Below, in pieces: positions 10,631 through 21,652 of a stretch of 64,000 nt of DNA. The translations under genes and the position numbers were made by a program. The notes below the pieces were generated by a model that saw only the letters and a program-made list of their open reading frames with translations, searched no databases and was not told the origin of the DNA. The DNA lies in NCBI GenBank assembly GCA_027422505.1, contig JAPQWV010000123.1, forward strand, positions 1,502,501-1,566,500. Direction: 5' to 3'. This DNA comes from Craterostigma plantagineum. Its lineage: Eukaryota; Streptophyta; Magnoliopsida; Lamiales; Linderniaceae. Every line of letters begins with the position of its first letter. Positions within the stretch are counted from its first letter, which is position 1.

Positions 10631-12056
10631 TTATGATCCTCGACTGACACCATCCCGAGCAGTAGAGGTGACACGGAGAGCAGCTTGAGCGCTCAAATGC
10701 GCAAGCTTTGACTCACAAAAGTCTTCCCAAGAACACGACGAGATAGAATGATCATCGTCTGCATCAGTTTGTTTGTTGGCTTTCTCGTAAAGGGACTTTA
10801 ACTCAATTAGCAACGCACGAGCTGCATCTCTAGACTCTGGAAGCTGGTCACTCAGTTGGGAGGCTCCTATTCCCATCAGTTTTTCAATGCCAAATGCTTC
10901 CACTCCTTCAACTCCCTACACAAGTTTTCAAGTTGTTAAGGTCTGATTTCTGAGAATATGTTGAATGATGATCAGAGCATAACGAAAAATACTGTTCGAG
11001 ACCGAGGGATATAGTTAGGAGTGGCTCTTACCAGCCGCAACACACTTCGAGAAATGCACATAGAAGCCTTTGCCCTTATGCGGGGGTTCTTATTCTTGAC
11101 ATAAGGGATCAATTTAGGCAATAGAAGGACCGGAGAAACCTCGCTAGTTAAAGTGATTAATGACCTTTCTGCAGCTTCGCAGACAAACTTCTTGTCTTGT
11201 GAAGCCTTGAGAAGAAGCTGGACAAGCTGAAAAAGAAACAATGTGAAAATCGAAGCACGGATAATAGTCGAACAAGTATGTCTGAAGGAGGAGAAAGTTG
11301 AAAAGGGAAGTTAAAGATAGAAAAAATTTACCAACGGATCCAGTGACTCAATGATACCATCCTTGTATGCTTTAAAAATGTCGGCAGAAGTCATAATTGC
11401 AGTTTTGCACACAGCGCTTCTCGGATTCTTTATGGATTTCACTACCAGCGTAATCACATTGTTCCTGCTCGTTGGGTTAGAAAAAGACATGAGAAGGCAA
11501 CAACTATTACCACATGGAGAGAATATTATTCCATCTCAGAATCAATACTAGGAAACAAATCCACAAAGAGACACCCCACTCCATATCAAACACTTACAGC
11601 ATGGAGATCATGGATTCCTTGTGAAAGATAGACAATCTGCGTACATGATTGAGTGCATCACACACTAAAACCCAGTCTTTAGACTCTAGACCTGCTAAGA
11701 GTTTCTGCAAAACCAGAATCGAGGGATGTGACACACGTGTCAAATAAATAATTCACGTACTCAACACACATGAAAAGGAAACAATAATGAACCTGAACAC
11801 AAGTCTCAACATTTTCTACATCATTCAAGTCTTCCGAATCGGTGTATTCAATTTCTGAGTTGGTCGAGTCTTCAGGGGGTGCTGCTTCTTTTACAGGATC
11901 GCCAACCAATGTAATCTCTGTTTCATTTTTCTTGTCAGCATTTCTATCCATGCTTTCAACCTTGGAGTTCGCATGTTGTCCATTATTCGTGCTTCTGTTC
12001 ATTCTCTCACAGTCAAGAGTTTTAGTCACATCTTGAACAGCAGCAATCTCAGACAT
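10631..12056 (-). CDS. ARM/HEAT-repeat (TOG-like) protein, five exons, 327 aa
   Basis: This is the only ordinary host gene in the window. Exons on the minus strand are 12056-11793, 11704-11598, 11464-11332, 11226-11032 and 10915-10631. All introns are GT/AG and phases agree, giving 327 residues to a TAA. Residues 1-88 are an acidic, low-complexity N-terminus. About residues 89-250 form helical repeats: KLLAGLESKDWVLVCDALNH, a block with VVKSIKNPRSAVCKTAIMTS, one with FVCEAAERSLITLTSEVSP, and one with IPYVKNKNPRIRAKASMCIS, typical of ARM/HEAT and TOG-type folds. The C-terminus (SWEDFCESKLAHLSAQAALR) resembles a short plant ARM-repeat family of unassigned function. TOG proteins often bind tubulin or microtubules, but nothing here proves that role. 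The start is the first ATG with an open exon; a 5' UTR intron is possible. No stop or frame lesion is seen. Confidence 0.85.
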
Positions 12057-12783
12057 TACGCAGACCTACAAAGTCAGAAATATACTGTAATTAAACATGA
12101 TGAACTCGTGAAAGAGGACCTATCAAAATTTAAACGTCAACAGGCAGGCAAGCCATGGGGACTTGAAAATTTATGCAGATCATAATGAAGAAAATGTTAC
12201 ATAAAACTCTAGAACGCAACATAACCACGCCACATACAACAGCTATACCGCAAATGGCTAGTAATTTCATGAGTTTGGATTCAACATGGATTATGCACTC
12301 TGTGCTCCAATTCGGCTATTATGATGGAGAAAACACACCTTTCTTAGGAGTCCAATGCATCTGTTGTAACTCAGGTAAAAGCTAGCATTCAATTAAAAAA
12401 GTCTACACCTAATTATATTCCACAACTACCTACTCCTAGCTGAGATAGATCAAGTAAAATTGCCCTACTGAAGTAGCACATAACTGTTAGCACAAAGCAC
12501 AACTATTTTGAACATTACAGTGAGAAGCCTATATCGACCCTAATTTGCAGATTGCTAATTCTCAGTCACTCGTCAAATCTTCAAATAACTGAAAACGGAG
12601 AAACGATAATCAAAAGAATAAGCAGACTAACGAAGTCTTCTGAAAATCACGCACAAAGTCACATCAAACATCAAATAATCGTGCGACCTAACACTCTAAT
12701 GAGCGTCACAGATGAAAAATCCCGAGTTTGAAGTTGTTGATTTAGGCGTGACTTAGATCTCGATGAGTGATTGCGTCGTTTAG
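12057..12783 (-). promoter_or_regulatory. Upstream region of the ARM-repeat gene, ending at a MULE
   Basis: These 727 bp separate the start codon of the host gene from the target duplication of the large MULE at 12784. The promoter and 5' UTR must lie here or have been split by the MULE. I see no unambiguous TATA box and no open reading frame of interest. Confidence 0.5.
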
Positions 12784-12904
12784 CAGTTTATAGGATTTTT
12801 TTTTTTAAGTAAATAGCCCCTGAGTTAGTCAATCTTTTAAAAAATAGCACCCAAAATCGGACTTTACCTTTGTACACTTACTAACTCTGCTCTAAAGACT
12901 ATTT

Positions 12905-13146
12905 TGTTAGGAAATAATCCTTGTGATCCCATTTTCCTTTATTAGATTAGGAAAAGATTAGATTAGGATATGATTGCATTATCTTTTCCTTATTAGCGTA
13001 GGCTAAATTAGTCGCCTGATTGTAGGCATTTATTAGTTTCCATGTAAACTTCTATTTAAGCAGTACAGAGGCTACAGAAACAGTAGTCGATTCAGCTTCA
13101 CAAATCAATCGTGTTTCACTGTGTTAGCGTGAGTTCAATTCCAACA
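12905..13146 (+). repeat. 5' LTR of the copia element
   Basis: 242 bp, TGTTAGGAAATAATCC to TTCAATTCCAACA. A TATA-like CTATTTAAGC at about 13055 precedes the probable transcription start. Identical to the 3' LTR. Confidence 0.97.
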
Positions 13147-13148
13147 AC

Positions 13149-13160
13149 TGGTATCAGAGC
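13149..13160 (+). other. Primer binding site, initiator tRNA-Met
   Basis: TGGTATCAGAGC, the complement of the 3' end of initiator tRNA-Met, 2 nt after the LTR end. It is the usual primer site of plant copia elements. Confidence 0.93.
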
Positions 13161-13178
13161 GAGTTTCATCCAGGGACC

Positions 13179-16100
13179 ATGGGCGATGAGAGCAAGAAAG
13201 GCGATACCTCCGGCGCCGTGATCGTAGGCGATGGGAGCAAGAAAGCCGATGCCTCCGGCACCGTGATCCAGAGAGTGAGGTGGGCGGCGGGAATAGCTAC
13301 CCCGTTCTCACCAAGACCAACTACTCTGACTGGGCGCTCATGATGAAGGTGAAGCTGAAGGCGAGAGCGTTATGGAACGCCATCGAGAAGGGCACTGCCG
13401 ATGAGCAGGAAGACATGATGGCGCTCGATGCGTTGGTGAGTGCGGTCCCGCCCGAGATGGTGTCGACGATCGGCTCCAAGGAGACGGCCAAGGAGGCCTG
13501 GGATGCGATCGCGACCATGAGGATCGGGGACGATCGTGTGTAGAAGGCAACGGCGCAACAGCTGCGTCGCAAATTCGACCTCGCCTCGTTCAATGACGGC
13601 GAGACCGTTGAGGAGTTCGCGCTACGCCTCAATGGCATGGCGGCGCACCTCACCACGTTAGGGGAGGAGACGGAGGAAAAGGAGATCGTAGCCAAGATGC
13701 TACGAAGTCTGCCTCCTCGCTTCAAGCAGATCGCGATTGCGATCAAGACCTTGCTCGATCCATCCACCATGACGGTCGCCGATCTCACCGGGCGATTGCA
13801 AGAGGCGGAGGAGGAGTTGAATGGACCCCCGGCGTCACTACAGCACGAGGGCAAGCTGTCTCACTGAGGAGCAGTGGGACGCGCAACGAAAGAAGCGAGA
13901 GGCGGAGAACCACTCACGCGGTCGTGGCGCGAATAGAGGAGGCGGCCGACGCGGGCGCGGTCGTGGGCGAGCTGGCGAGTCGAGTGGGCCGGCAACTTCG
14001 AACAAGCGCGCAGGTGACGAGTGCCGAAATTGTGGGAAGCTGGGCCACTGGGCCCGGGAGTGCTGGTCGAAGCCCAAGAAGGCGCAGGCCCATGCAGTCC
14101 ACGAAGAGGAAGAGGCCTCACTTTGTCTCGCAAAGTGCTCCCCCATTCTCTCCCCACCGACTCCGCAATCGACGGCGACTTCGTCGACGTCGTCCATGGC
14201 CCAGATCGAGATCCGCGAAGAGAAGGTGTTCGCGCAGCTCGGGGAAGAAGAAGAGGAACGGGAGGCGGAGACGTGGGTCCTGGACTCGGGGGCAACCAAT
14301 CACATGTCCGGATCTAGAACCGCCTTCTCGAAGCTCGACGTGGCGGTACGAGGCACCGTGCGTTTCGGCAATGACTCGGTGGCACGCATTGAAGGGCGGG
14401 GCACTGTCATCTTTGTGTGCAAGAACGGGGAGCTCCGTTCATTCGACGGCGTCTACTTCATTCCACGGTTGACGACGAACATCGTGAGTCTTGGCCAGCT
14501 AGACGAGGTCCGCTACAAGATCGAGATCGAAGATAGCGTTATGCGGATTCGGGAGCTCGGCGGTCAACTGTTGGCAAGGGTGAAGCGCGAGGCAAACCGT
14601 CTATACCTTCTTCGGATCAAGATAGCATCGCCGATGTGCTTAGCGGTGCGCGGGCGTGGCGACGAGGTGGCATGGCGCTGGCATGATCGCTTCGGCCATG
14701 TCAACATGTCGGCGCTCCGGAAGCTAGCTCGGGAGGAGCTGGTGCGCGGACTGCCGGAGATCGGACAGGTGGACCAGCTGTGCGATGCATGTCTGGCTGG
14801 GAAGCAGAAGCGCACCCCATTTCCGGGGAAAACGGAGTATCGTGCGAAGCAGCGACTTGAGCTTGTGCATGGCGATCTTTGCGGGCCAATCACACCAGCA
14901 ACCCCAAGCGGCAACAGGTAGTTCTTGTTGCTCGTCGATGACCTTAGCCGTTATATGTGGGTAGCCACCATTCCTACGAAGGATCGTGTTGCGGCTGCCA
15001 TCAAGGAACTCCAGGCACGGGCCGAGGGGGAGTCCGGGCTGAAGCTGGGGGCACTTCGGACCGATCGTGGTGGAGAATTCACGTCGATCGAGTTTGCGGA
15101 GTATTGCGCCGGAGAAGGGATACATCGCCAACACACCGCACCATATAGCCCGCAGCAGAACGGCGTGGTCGAGCGACGGAATGGGACGGTGGTGGCGACA
15201 GCGAGGAGTATGCTCAAGGTGAATGGGCTGCCGGCCTGGTTCTGGGGCGAGGCTGTGACCACCGCGGTATGCATCCTCAACCGATGCCCGACGAAGAGCG
15301 TGGACGGCATGACGCCGTTCGAAGCATGGCATGGGAAGAAGCCGGCAGTGCATCATTTGAGGACGTTCGGCTGCATCGTCTACGTTCGGAACACGACGCC
15401 GCATCTGAAGAAGCTCGAGGATCGTGGCTGTAAGATGATCTTCATCGGCTACGAGCGTGGCTCCAAAGCGTACCACGCTTACGACCCTGTCACGAGGCGT
15501 GTCCACGTGACGCGCGACGTGGTGTTCGACGAAGGAGCACAGTGGGAGTGGGACTCTGTGCAGGTCGATGGCAAGCCGAACGGCAACGACGACGTATTCA
15601 CGGTGGAGTACTCGATCGCAAACCAGGGACCTTCGTTGGCTGATGGCACTGAGGAGGCACCTGGAATCATAACTGAGGAGGATGAGCTGACGCCGCCGAC
15701 ATCGCCTCATGGTGGTGGAGGAGCTGTACCTGCGGGATCCAGCGGGGCACAGGAGGTGGAGTTCGCTTCACCGCCGAGCGAGGCCGGCGAGCAATTGGAC
15801 GCCGACCACGACGACGACGCCCCTCTCCGGTTTCGAAAGATCGAAAACATCATCGGGCCGGCTTCGCCGCTTGGCTTCGCGCCACGGGCACTGATGACGG
15901 AGGAGCTCCACGCCATGAGCTCCGACGAACCTGCGTCGTTCGCCGAGGCGGAACGCAGCCCCAGCTGGAGGAAGGCGATGATGGAGGAGATGGACTCGAT
16001 TGAGGACAACCGGACGTGGTCTCTCGCCGACCTCCCGCCGGGCCGACGGGCGATTGGCTTGAAGTGGGTCTTCAAGGTGAAGAGGGACGAGCATGGGGCA

Positions 16101-17474
16101 GTGTCCAAGCATAAGGCACGCCTCATAGTGAAGGGTTACGCACAGCGGCACGGCATCGACTACGACGAAGTGTTCGCGCCGGTGGCGCGGCTGGACTCGG
16201 TACGCCTGATCATCGCCCTCGCGGCGCACAAAGGATGGGAGGTGCACCACATGGACGTCAAGTCGGCGTTCTTGAACGGAGACCTGGAGGAGGAGGTCTA
16301 CATCGAGCAGCCGCCGGGGTTTGTCATCACCGACAAGGAGGACAAGGTGCTCAAGCTCCGAAAGGCATTGTACGGGTTGCATCAAGCACCGCGCGCATGG
16401 AACGCGAAGCTGGACAGCACATTGTTGTCGTTCGGCTTCAGGAAGAGCCCATCGGAACACGCCATCTACATCAGGCAGAACGACGGCAAGCAGCTGGTGA
16501 TCGTGGTCTATGTCGATGATCTCGTGATCACCGGCTCGAACGGCGGCGACATCAAGTCATTCAAGGAGGAGATGGCGGCCGCATTCAAGATGAGTGACCT
16601 CGGCTTGCTTCACTACTACCTCGGCATTGAAGTGAAGCAGGACGCGAGGGGGAACTCGCTGAGCCAAGGAGCCTACGCCGGCAAGATCCTGGAGAAGAGC
16701 GGCATGACAAAGTGTAACCCATGTCATGTGCCCATGGAACCGCGCCTGAAGTTGAGCAAGCTCAGCACAGAGCCGCCGGTCGATGCGACGTCGTACAGGA
16801 GCGTCGTCGGGAGCTTAAGGTACTTGGTCCACTCGTCCCGATCTAGCGTTTGCAGTTGGCTATGTGAGTCGGTTCCTGGAGGATCCACGCGAGGATCACC
16901 TCGCAGCTGTGAAGCGCATCCTACGCTATGTGGCTGGGACCCAAGATTGGGGACTCTGGTTCGGCAGGAGGGAGAAGGAGGAGCCTTATCTGACAGGCTT
17001 CAGCGACAGTGATTACGCCGGGGATGTTGATACAAGTAAAAGCACAACTGGCGTAATTTTCTTCCTCAGCGGCAGCCCGATCACCTGGCAATCCATGAAG
17101 CAGAAGGTAGTGGCTCAGTCCAGCTGTGAGGCAGAGTATATAGCAGTGCTAACGCTGCTTGTCAAGCATTGTGGCTCGCTCGTGTGTTGTCTGAGGTGCA
17201 GGGAACAGCAGCAAGAGCGCCAATGTTGAGGGTGGACAATAAGTCCGCCATTGCTTTGATCAAGAATCCGGTACTCCACGGACAGAGTAAGCACATTCGA
17301 GTGAAATACCACTTCATTCGGGAAGCTGCAGAAGAAGGCTTGATTGGCGTAGAGTTCATCAGAAGTGAGGATCAACTGGGCGACATTCTGACGAAGCCGC
17401 TTGGAAGGATCAAGTTTCTTGAACTACGGGATAAGATCGGCCTAATCGACACCAATGGTGGACACAAGGCTTAG
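13179..17474 (+). pseudogene. Copia gag-pol polyprotein, about six lesions
   Basis: The start ATG at 13179 lies 33 bp after the LTR. Domains in order: gag (UBN2 type, YSDWALMMKVKLKARALWNA; MLRSLPPRFKQIAIAIKTLL), a zinc knuckle CRNCGKLGHWARECW near 14010, protease WVLDSGATNHM near 14280, and integrase with the HHCC region WHDRFGHVN...CDACLAGKQKRTPF and the D-D-E residues in VHGDLCGP, LRTDRGGEF and PQQNGVVERRN. Then RT with KWVFKVKRDEHGAVSKHKAR and YVDDLVITGSN near 16515, and RNase H with FSDSDYAGDVDTSKSTTG and LRVDNKSAIALIKNPVLHGQ, ending at TAG 17472-17474. Lesions: frame changes near 13275, 13855, 16833 (2 nt) and 17143; TAG stops at 13541-13543 and 14919-14921. Codons are strongly GC3-biased. 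Confidence 0.95.
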
Positions 17475-17482
17475 GAGGAGAT
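17473..17482 (+). other. Polypurine tract of the copia element
   Basis: AGGAGGAGAT lies directly before the 3' LTR, where plus-strand DNA synthesis is primed. It overlaps the end of the coding region. Confidence 0.8.
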
Positions 17483-17724
17483 TGTTAGGAAATAATCCTT
17501 GTGATCCCATTTTCCTTTATTAGATTAGGAAAAGATTAGATTAGGATATGATTGCATTATCTTTTCCTTATTAGCGTAGGCTAAATTAGTCGCCTGATTG
17601 TAGGCATTTATTAGTTTCCATGTAAACTTCTATTTAAGCAGTACAGAGGCTACAGAAACAGTAGTCGATTCAGCTTCACAAATCAATCGTGTTTCACTGT
17701 GTTAGCGTGAGTTCAATTCCAACA
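17483..17724 (+). repeat. 3' LTR of the copia element
   Basis: 242 bp, identical by eye to the 5' LTR, followed by the target duplication TATTT at 17725-17729. Confidence 0.97.
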
Positions 17725-17869
17725 TATTTTACCCTTGTTTAATGTCAATCAACAACCTCAACACCACTTAACGAAAAAATTAATTAAAGGGTTTACATGT
17801 TACACTGTAGCGAATATGAAACATCAGACCCGTTATAGAAGAGTGGGGTAAAAGTAAAAAAAACCAACC

Positions 17870-17995
17870 ACTTTCACTTCCAGTAAAAAAAGCAAGCGTG
17901 TGCTCTCCCGCCCCTGCACTGCAAATCGTCTCCACTTTCACTTCCAGTAAAAAAAGCAAGTGTGTGCTCTCCCGCCCCTGCACTGCAAATCGTCT
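17870..17995. repeat. Tandem duplication of about 60 bp in the MULE arm
   Basis: The segment from ACTTTCACTTCCAGTAAAAA to CCCCTGCACTGCAAATCGTC occurs twice head to tail, differing at one or two bases. Copy 2 of the MULE (49030-49085) has a single unit, so the duplication arose in copy 1. Confidence 0.85.
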
Positions 17996-18021
17996 TCTCT
18001 GCAAATTGACTCATTTCGACA

Positions 18022-20900
18022 ATGGCATTCAATGCGAACACCCAAAGAGTGGAGGTATGTGTTCTACACTTCGTCTTCTTTAATTTAACACGAGAGGTGA
18101 TCTGGGAACGACCCATCGAACCCTAATTTGGTGCGGACCCGTGCTTGCAAGCATAGGACAGAGCTTGGTAGCATAGGACCCGTGCTTGGTAGCATAGGAC
18201 CTGTGCTTGCAAGTATAGGACCTGTGCTTGCGCAGCGTACGTCGATTTTTAATGCATGGGTCCCGTGCTTCCAAGCAGACGACCCCCGCTTATGAGCAGG
18301 GGACCTATGCGTATTTCTTGGGTCCCCTGTGTATTAGCGCGGTTCCCCTGCTTAAACGCTCGGGTCCTCTTACCTTAACGGGCGGGTACTGTGCCACTGC
18401 GCGCGCGCAAATTCGGGGGACCCGCGCGTTATAAGCAGGGGACCCGCGCACTATGACCAGGGGACCCGAGCTTATACGCAGGGGACCCTTGCTGGGACCG
18501 CGCCGATGCGCAGGGGTCTCATGCGCATCTGTGCTTGAATCTCAGCATATGCAATGCGGTCCCCTGCGCATCTGTGCATAAGGGTTTTCTGTTTTCATTA
18601 TTACCACGTAATTTAGCTAAAATGTGTTTTACGCATAAATTAGGTTGTGATGCAGAAGCAGTTCGCACAGCGGACGAAGTTCCCCGTTTGAGTGTAAAAA
18701 TGAGCTCGTTATACGCCGATGCCAGCGAGCTGATAAGACAATGTCTGAACCACCACGAGTGGGAGATTTTTAGGAACGAGAGTCCGTTCGGCCGCATTGT
18801 TATGGCTGAGCCTGATTTTAACCTCTCGGGCCAGTTGCTGTGGTACCTCATCCAGAGCCAGACGATGCTGCACAACCGGGAAGAGCTGTGGATATTTTTG
18901 GCGGAAAAACACTCCGATTTTCAAAGTCGGATTATTGCCTAATCACCGGGCTGAAGTTTGCAGCCGAGCTATCGCCGGTAAACGGCGGCTCACAATTCAC
19001 CGCAAGACATTTTGGCAACAGCTCAAAAGCCCGCATGTCGCACGTCAAGCGTGTGTTGGAGGAGTTGTCTGGTGACGAGGACGATGTGGACTTCGAGAAG
19101 CTGAAGTTGGCGAACGTGTACTTCGCCACCGCCGTGTTGATGCCTCGACCGTCGAAGAAGGACACCGTCGTCAGTACGACGGTCCTTAGTCTCGTCGAAG
19201 ATCGGTTTGCATTCTCCCAGTATCCTTGGGGCACCGTGGCTTTCCGTGAGGTGATACGAACTGTGAAGGTAAATCTAAGGGAGAGGCCACGGGACTGGCT
19301 GATCAGTGGGTTCGTACAACCACTTCAGGTGAATTATAACTAAGCTTATTGCATACCATGTTTTGAGGGACGTTTCTAATATTTTTTGCGTTATTTGTAT
19401 TCAGATACTAGCATACGAGTGCATGCCGGGGGTTGCAGACCAGTTTGCGGTTCGCAAGGAAGAAGATTTCACGCCACGCATGCTCAGGTGGGCGACGAAG
19501 AATTGGGGTCGCAAAGCATGCCCGACTCTTAGGACGGTCGCAGATGCCGTCGACGGCGATTTTGTACGAGGGTTGTTAGTGCCGTTAGCGGAAGAGTTGG
19601 AGGCGGCGTACTTTAGGGGCAGCGTTTTCGACGTTGGGGCGGCACACGACCTATTCGACCGTGTGACGGGCCTACTGATGCGGGGAGTGGAGGTTAGGTG
19701 TTCCCTTGGCCACCGCGATCGTGGCGACGACGATCATTTAGCGATCGTACCTGTTGACGATTTTCCCACACCTATGGTGGTGGTTGAGGCTGGAGATTTT
19801 GGTGCTTCGTCGAGTGCCCGAGGAGTTCGAAGAAGAGGCAAATCCCCTGTAGAAATTGTTGATCTAAGTGATGAGGATTCTGGCTCAGATAGAAATGAGA
19901 AGTGGAGCAAGAAGTACCTCGGGAGAGTGGAGTTCTCTGGCGTGAGTTGATTCATGAACATGATCGCGTGCTCATTAACAAGTACCTTCAACCGACAAGA
20001 TTTAGGTAAATGTTTACTTTCGATGTCAATCTCAGTTATCGTACATAAATACGTAATAATTTTTCTTTTATGCAGTGATAACGTTTGGTCGGGTGACATG
20101 TGCGACGTGGATGCCCAAGGCTTCTACATGTTGCTCTTCCATGGTATGCTCAAGTCCAATTGTCTTGAAGCATATCTAGATTGCTTGAGGGCGAATCTAT
20201 GCGGACACCGATAATTATCCTCGCGTCTTCGTCTTTCCAAGTTACGTGCAAGACGAGCACTTTAGGAAGTCGCAGAAGTTGAATAGGAAGCGAAAGTACG
20301 GGTGGATGATATGGATGAATTCGTGAATGGATTGCGAGAAGCAGTAGGAGCTGGTTGGAGCGTCTCACGGAGGATGAATTGCTACGATGCAAGTACATCA
20401 TCTCTCCTGTTTGCGCACGGGCCCACTGGGCAGTGCTTATTTTTGACGCGTCAACGTAAACCTTCGTCCTTAACGATTCATTGGGTGCGCATGGTGTGCA
20501 ATTCGCCGGGAGAGTGTTCGTAAGTAGCTGAAATCCGTTTGTCTATCATTTTTATTTATTTAGTAACATGTTCAACGTTTGCTATATTTTGCAGGCGGAG
20601 TTTCTTTCTGCATATTGGCGTTTCAAGTTCGATATCGTCACAAAGCCGAAGTTGAATAATAAAATGAATCGCCAGCAGAAGACTGGCAGCTTGGATTGCG
20701 GGGTTCATGCGGCGCTGACGGTGGAGACCGTTATAGTTGACACGCCTGAGTTTAATGAATATCAAAGGCAGATTGATATTTCAGCATATCGCTCGATATG
20801 GCTGCACGGATATTGCGTGACCCATATAGCTGTATACTCCATTTGCTTAGTTGAGTTTGGAAGTGTTAATTGTAGGTGGCTTTGGACATTTTGGACATGT
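18022..20900 (+). pseudogene. MULE passenger gene A: DUF1985 domain plus Ulp1 (C48) protease
   Basis: A short leader exon (MAFNANTQRVE, 18022-18054, donor GTATGTG) is followed by an intron filled with GGGGACCC repeats. The next exon (about 18640-19330) carries the DUF1985-like domain, with SPFGRIVMAEPDFNLSGQLL, EDRFAFSQYPWG and DWLISGFVQPLQ. An exon at 19406-19946 has FTPRMLRWATKNWGRKACP and an acidic end. The last part (about 20070-20850) is a Ulp1-like cysteine protease fold with all three expected residues: His in ARAHWAVLIFDA, Asp in LNDSLGAHG and Cys in QQKTGSLDCGVHA. Ulp1 proteases cut SUMO-type modifiers; here that role is only inferred. Frame changes near 18660 and 18900, a TAA near 20457 and further breaks near 20210-20330 suggest it is not expressed intact. 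Its inverted paralogue is gene B. Confidence 0.78.
18120..18570. repeat. GGGGACCC/GGGTCCCC repeat block 1
   Basis: About 20 degenerate units of roughly 22 bp, best seen at 18412-18490, where GGGGACCC recurs every 21-22 bp with a TTATAAGC- or TTATACGC-like centre. Both orientations of the core occur, so the strand can fold back. The block lies in the first intron of gene A. Confidence 0.8.
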
Positions 20901-21079
20901 TGTAGTTGAAGGTTTTATGGATGTCAGTTTGTAGGTTTATGTGAATAAAATTTTTTGATATGGTTGAATAATTGATTCTCTGTATGAAACGAAACGTGAT
21001 GGGTGAATTGACATGTGACTGGGAAAAAACCCTAAATTATTGGTACTGACTCAATAAGTCCACGTGACCAACCCTAAAT

Positions 21080-21500
21080 TGGCAGACGACCCCTTCATAT
21101 ACGCTTGGGACCCGTGCAGCGGTGCCAATGCAATATGCGCGGGTCTCCTGATTTTACGTGCGGGTCCCGTGAGTTCACGTTATGGTCCCCAGATCAAACA
21201 GCGCCGGTCCCATGCGCACGTCTCCCACCATATGACTTGATAAAAATGTTTTCATTGTTGAATAATTGATTCTCTGTACGAAACGAAACGTGATTGCTGA
21301 TTTGACTTGCTACTGAGGAAAATTTTTTGACCAAATACTCAGGGGACCGTAGCTTTATTAGTACGTCTCAATAAGCCCACGTGACAAACCCTAAATTGGC
21401 AGCGACCCCACGTTCTACAGGCTTCGGACCCCTGATTTTACGTGTGGTTCTCTTGATTTCACGTTATGGTCCCCTGATTTCACGTTTTGGTCCCCTACCT
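21080..21500. repeat. GGGGACCC/GGGTCCCC repeat block 2
   Basis: Looser units (GGGACCCGTGC, GGGTCTCCTGATTTTACG, GGTCCCCTGATTTCACG) separate gene A from the transposase. A stretch with TTGAATAATTGATTCTCTGT (20965 and 21259) and CCACGTGAC...CCCTAAATTGGCAG occurs twice, so the block also contains a direct duplication of about 300 bp. Confidence 0.65.
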
Positions 21501-21559
21501 TGTTTATAATTAATCAGCTTCTTCTATTCCCTTAGTTTTACTAAAGAAGAAAAAGTAAA

Positions 21560-21640
21560 ACAAATTATATAAAAAGCAAAGCATGAATGTATTAAAGAAA
21601 TACGTCCATTTTGCAGCAGAAAGCATACGCTCCACCATTT
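21560..21640. repeat. Inverted repeat partner of 31310-31375
   Basis: GTCCATTTTGCAGCAGAAAG here is the reverse complement of CTTTCTGCTGCAAAATGGAC at about 31328-31347, with flanking similarity on both sides. The corresponding sequence in copy 2 lies near 58198-58217. One partner lies at the start of the transposase region and the other near the right end of the element. Confidence 0.75.
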
Positions 21641-21652
21641 TGTCTTCCATAG

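Larger units (their letters stand above)
12905..17724 (+). mobile_element. Ty1/copia retrotransposon with identical LTRs
   Basis: The two 242-bp LTRs (12905-13146 and 17483-17724) are the same base for base by eye. They are flanked by a perfect 5-bp duplication, TATTT (12900-12904 and 17725-17729). A tRNA-Met primer site follows the first LTR and a purine run precedes the second. Integrase lies before RT, so this is Ty1/copia; the RT and integrase resemble the Tork/Tnt1-like group. It is markedly GC-rich compared with the AT-rich DNA around it. The coding region has about six lesions despite the identical LTRs. It sits inside the left terminal region of the MULE; the homologous MULE ends near 48850 and 58690 lack it. 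Confidence 0.97.

Noticed and set aside
13838..14299. Long open frames antisense and out of frame within the copia gag-protease region
   Set aside because: They are by-products of the high GC content of gag-pol; domains read only in the plus-strand pol frames.
14724..15710. 328-codon minus-strand open frame across the copia integrase
   Set aside because: Antisense shadow of the integrase; composition reflects the complementary codons and no domain is recognisable.
18120..18570. GGGGACCC repeats as a CRISPR array or as a telomere-type repeat
   Set aside because: Units are degenerate, occur in both orientations, lack unique spacers of fixed length and do not match telomeric motifs.
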